A stretch of 64,000 bases of DNA from assembly GCA_040285825.1 (NCBI GenBank), contig JAUPSS010000006.1, positions 124,001-188,000 on the forward strand. Direction: 5' to 3'. This stretch comes from Eukaryota sp. TZLM1-RC. Taxonomy: Eukaryota; Metamonada: BaSk clade. Position 1 is the first letter of the stretch. Each line of letters begins with the position of its first letter. Positions 62,476 through 64,000 of the stretch are shown here, in pieces. The position numbers and the translations under genes were made by a program. The notes under the pieces are model-generated. The model was not told the DNA's origin and did no database searches. It was given only the letters and a program-made list of their open reading frames with translations.

Positions 62476-64000
62476 ATACCTTTTTGAGACGATAATGATA
62501 TCTAATTTTGTGAACCCTGAATTGCAATTGAATATATTCTACTGACTTCATTGTTTGATAAAGTTCCCTTCTGATTAGCCAAAAGTTCAATAGTTTATGT
62601 GTACATAAAGCAAAATTCACTTTGTGGGAAAATTCCCATCTCGAATATATTGAGTAGAACAACAGCAAGTTGTTGTTCAAAGATCGGTAAAAAATCGCAT
62701 ACCACTAAAGTTCAAAAACTTGCTTAAGGATTAACTAAACTTATGAAGGTTCATTTTTGTATTGATTTATGGAATAATACCTGTGGCTTAATTTAATTTG
62801 ATGGAATAATGCAGCTTAAAAACGAAAGTTCTAGTTTAAACATCAAAAAGACTGTTCTCTTCACAGAAACAACTGACTTTTTGGACCATTTTTTCAGTTT
62901 TGGACAATTTTTTTTCATATTTTTTCAAATTTATTTTTCGTCAAATAATTGATCTTCTTAGTTTTAATTATTCAACAAAATAGGTAATTTGAAATAATAA
63001 ATACAATGACTAGAGCTTTCACTAGTGAATCTTTAGAGCAAGGGAACTTCAAAACACAAACGCATTCTCGGTAAGGATTTTATGATTGTACACAAATAAT
63101 ATAATCAATTTAAACCAAAATCCAAATTAAGTGATCATTAACAGAATAAAGGCGGAATTTCACTATTCAAAATTTTATAGGTTCCGAAGCTCAAAAATTT
63201 CAGCATAATAGACTCAATAACCCTAAATATCGCTACTTTCTGTTGATCAAACCATTACTTATCCACACTTTTAGAAATAACAAGACTTCATAATTGTAAA
63301 AACTCATCCATTTTTGAGTGAATATTATTATTGAGCTTTGAATGGAAGTAATCAAATTTTAACATAATAATAATTTGAACTGAAAAGAGGTATGCTCAAT
63401 ATTCAAAATGTACTATTTAGTGAACAAATTTTGGTCTTTCAGAAGTTACTTCTGCACATCACAACCTATCCTTTTGTATGGACCAAACTGTTTAGAGAGT
63501 TGGGCATAGTGTTGAAACCGAAATTTCAAAAGAAGAATTAGAATGAAGGTCTATCACCACGAAAATAAGACCAATTTCTGTTGATTTTAATCAGAAACAA
63601 TACTGTTCCTGTGATCATTTCACTCTATTGGCTTTGTTAATCATCAATTCTGCTTTTAAAAAATATAATTATCTTTCACTGGATTCTTGGTTGTCGACGT
63701 TGCAAATAAGGGGGTAAGTTGAAGTGTTTTATCAAAGAAGCGGAAAATAGAACATCAACGCAATTTTCAACTCCAGGGATAACTAAAGTGTACTTTAATC
63801 ACTTCACTCTACTTTACCTTAAATCTTTTTTCCATAAAGTGATGACTTCTATGCACTTCTGACGATACTCTAGGACAACCTCAAACATCAGTTAGATATT
63901 GTAACTACTTTTTTGAACACAGAAGATGAAAAAAGTACATTTATTCAGAAACTCATCAAAAACTGATTGGAAACTACATGTAAACACTTGGTACACAAGA
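62476..64000. other. Intergenic, nothing recognised
   Basis: AT-rich; no open frame with features, no RNA gene or repeat noticed. Confidence 0.4.

Noticed and set aside
1-64000. CRISPR arrays, bacterial operons, riboswitches, tRNA or rRNA genes
   Set aside because: None seen by eye. The gene structure is eukaryotic. A tRNAscan/Infernal run would be needed to exclude small RNA genes.

Overview
This window looks like nuclear DNA from a unicellular eukaryote (protist). It is AT-rich and carries eukaryote-only genes: a replication protein A large subunit, ribosomal protein eL30, an Iwr1-type Pol II import factor, a Nab2/ZC3H14-type zinc-finger protein, and RING/B-box, BTB and RCC1 proteins. The genes are cut by very short GT-AG introns. 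I placed nine introns by reading frame and protein-family continuity: eight are 26-34 nt and one is 52 nt. TAA, TAG and TGA all act as stops, so the standard code fits. I cannot place the organism more exactly from sequence alone.

Layout. 1-490: retroelement remnant. 544-3296: divergent pair, RPA1-like (-) and membrane RING protein (+). 3300-7200: retroelement debris. 7224-12350: two unknown small proteins and an RCC1-LRR protein. 12.4-22.1 kb: mostly retroelement and hAT debris around a glutathione S-transferase and a histidine-phosphatase gene. 22.3-30.1 kb: the densest housekeeping block (CCCH zinc-finger protein, eL30, two-pass membrane protein, Iwr1, BTB protein). 31.0-37.0 kb: RING/B-box/SPRY protein and a second BTB gene. 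38.1-43.8 kb: a 1,897-aa coiled-coil protein. 44.4-48.1 kb: retroelement and a second RING/B-box/SPRY gene. 52.3-55.2 kb: the best-preserved retroelement beside a broken membrane-protein gene. 57.3-59.8 kb: a frameshifted second RCC1-LRR copy. 59.9-62.5 kb: more retroelement. The last 1.5 kb holds nothing I can call.

Three themes recur. (i) One non-LTR retroelement family accounts for about 14 pieces. Its reverse transcriptase has a C-terminal region with a C-x-C...H-x3-C finger, an RS-x2-HDAVRD motif and an RGD...D motif resembling restriction-like-endonuclease (R2/CRE-type) elements. Most copies are 5'-truncated and broken. (ii) Several genes are recent duplicates: RING/B-box/SPRY x2 plus a promoter fragment, RCC1-LRR x2, BTB x2. 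(iii) Telomere-type (CCCTAA)n repeats sit inside genes, always CCCTAA on the sense strand. In two genes they form the body of a 26- or 34-nt intron; in two genes they are read as Asn-Pro repeats.

The most interesting candidates are the telomere-repeat introns and a tiny (83-104 bp) TGTTG...CAACA mobile element with 4-bp target duplications, one copy of which interrupts a retroelement whose uninterrupted relatives are also in the window.
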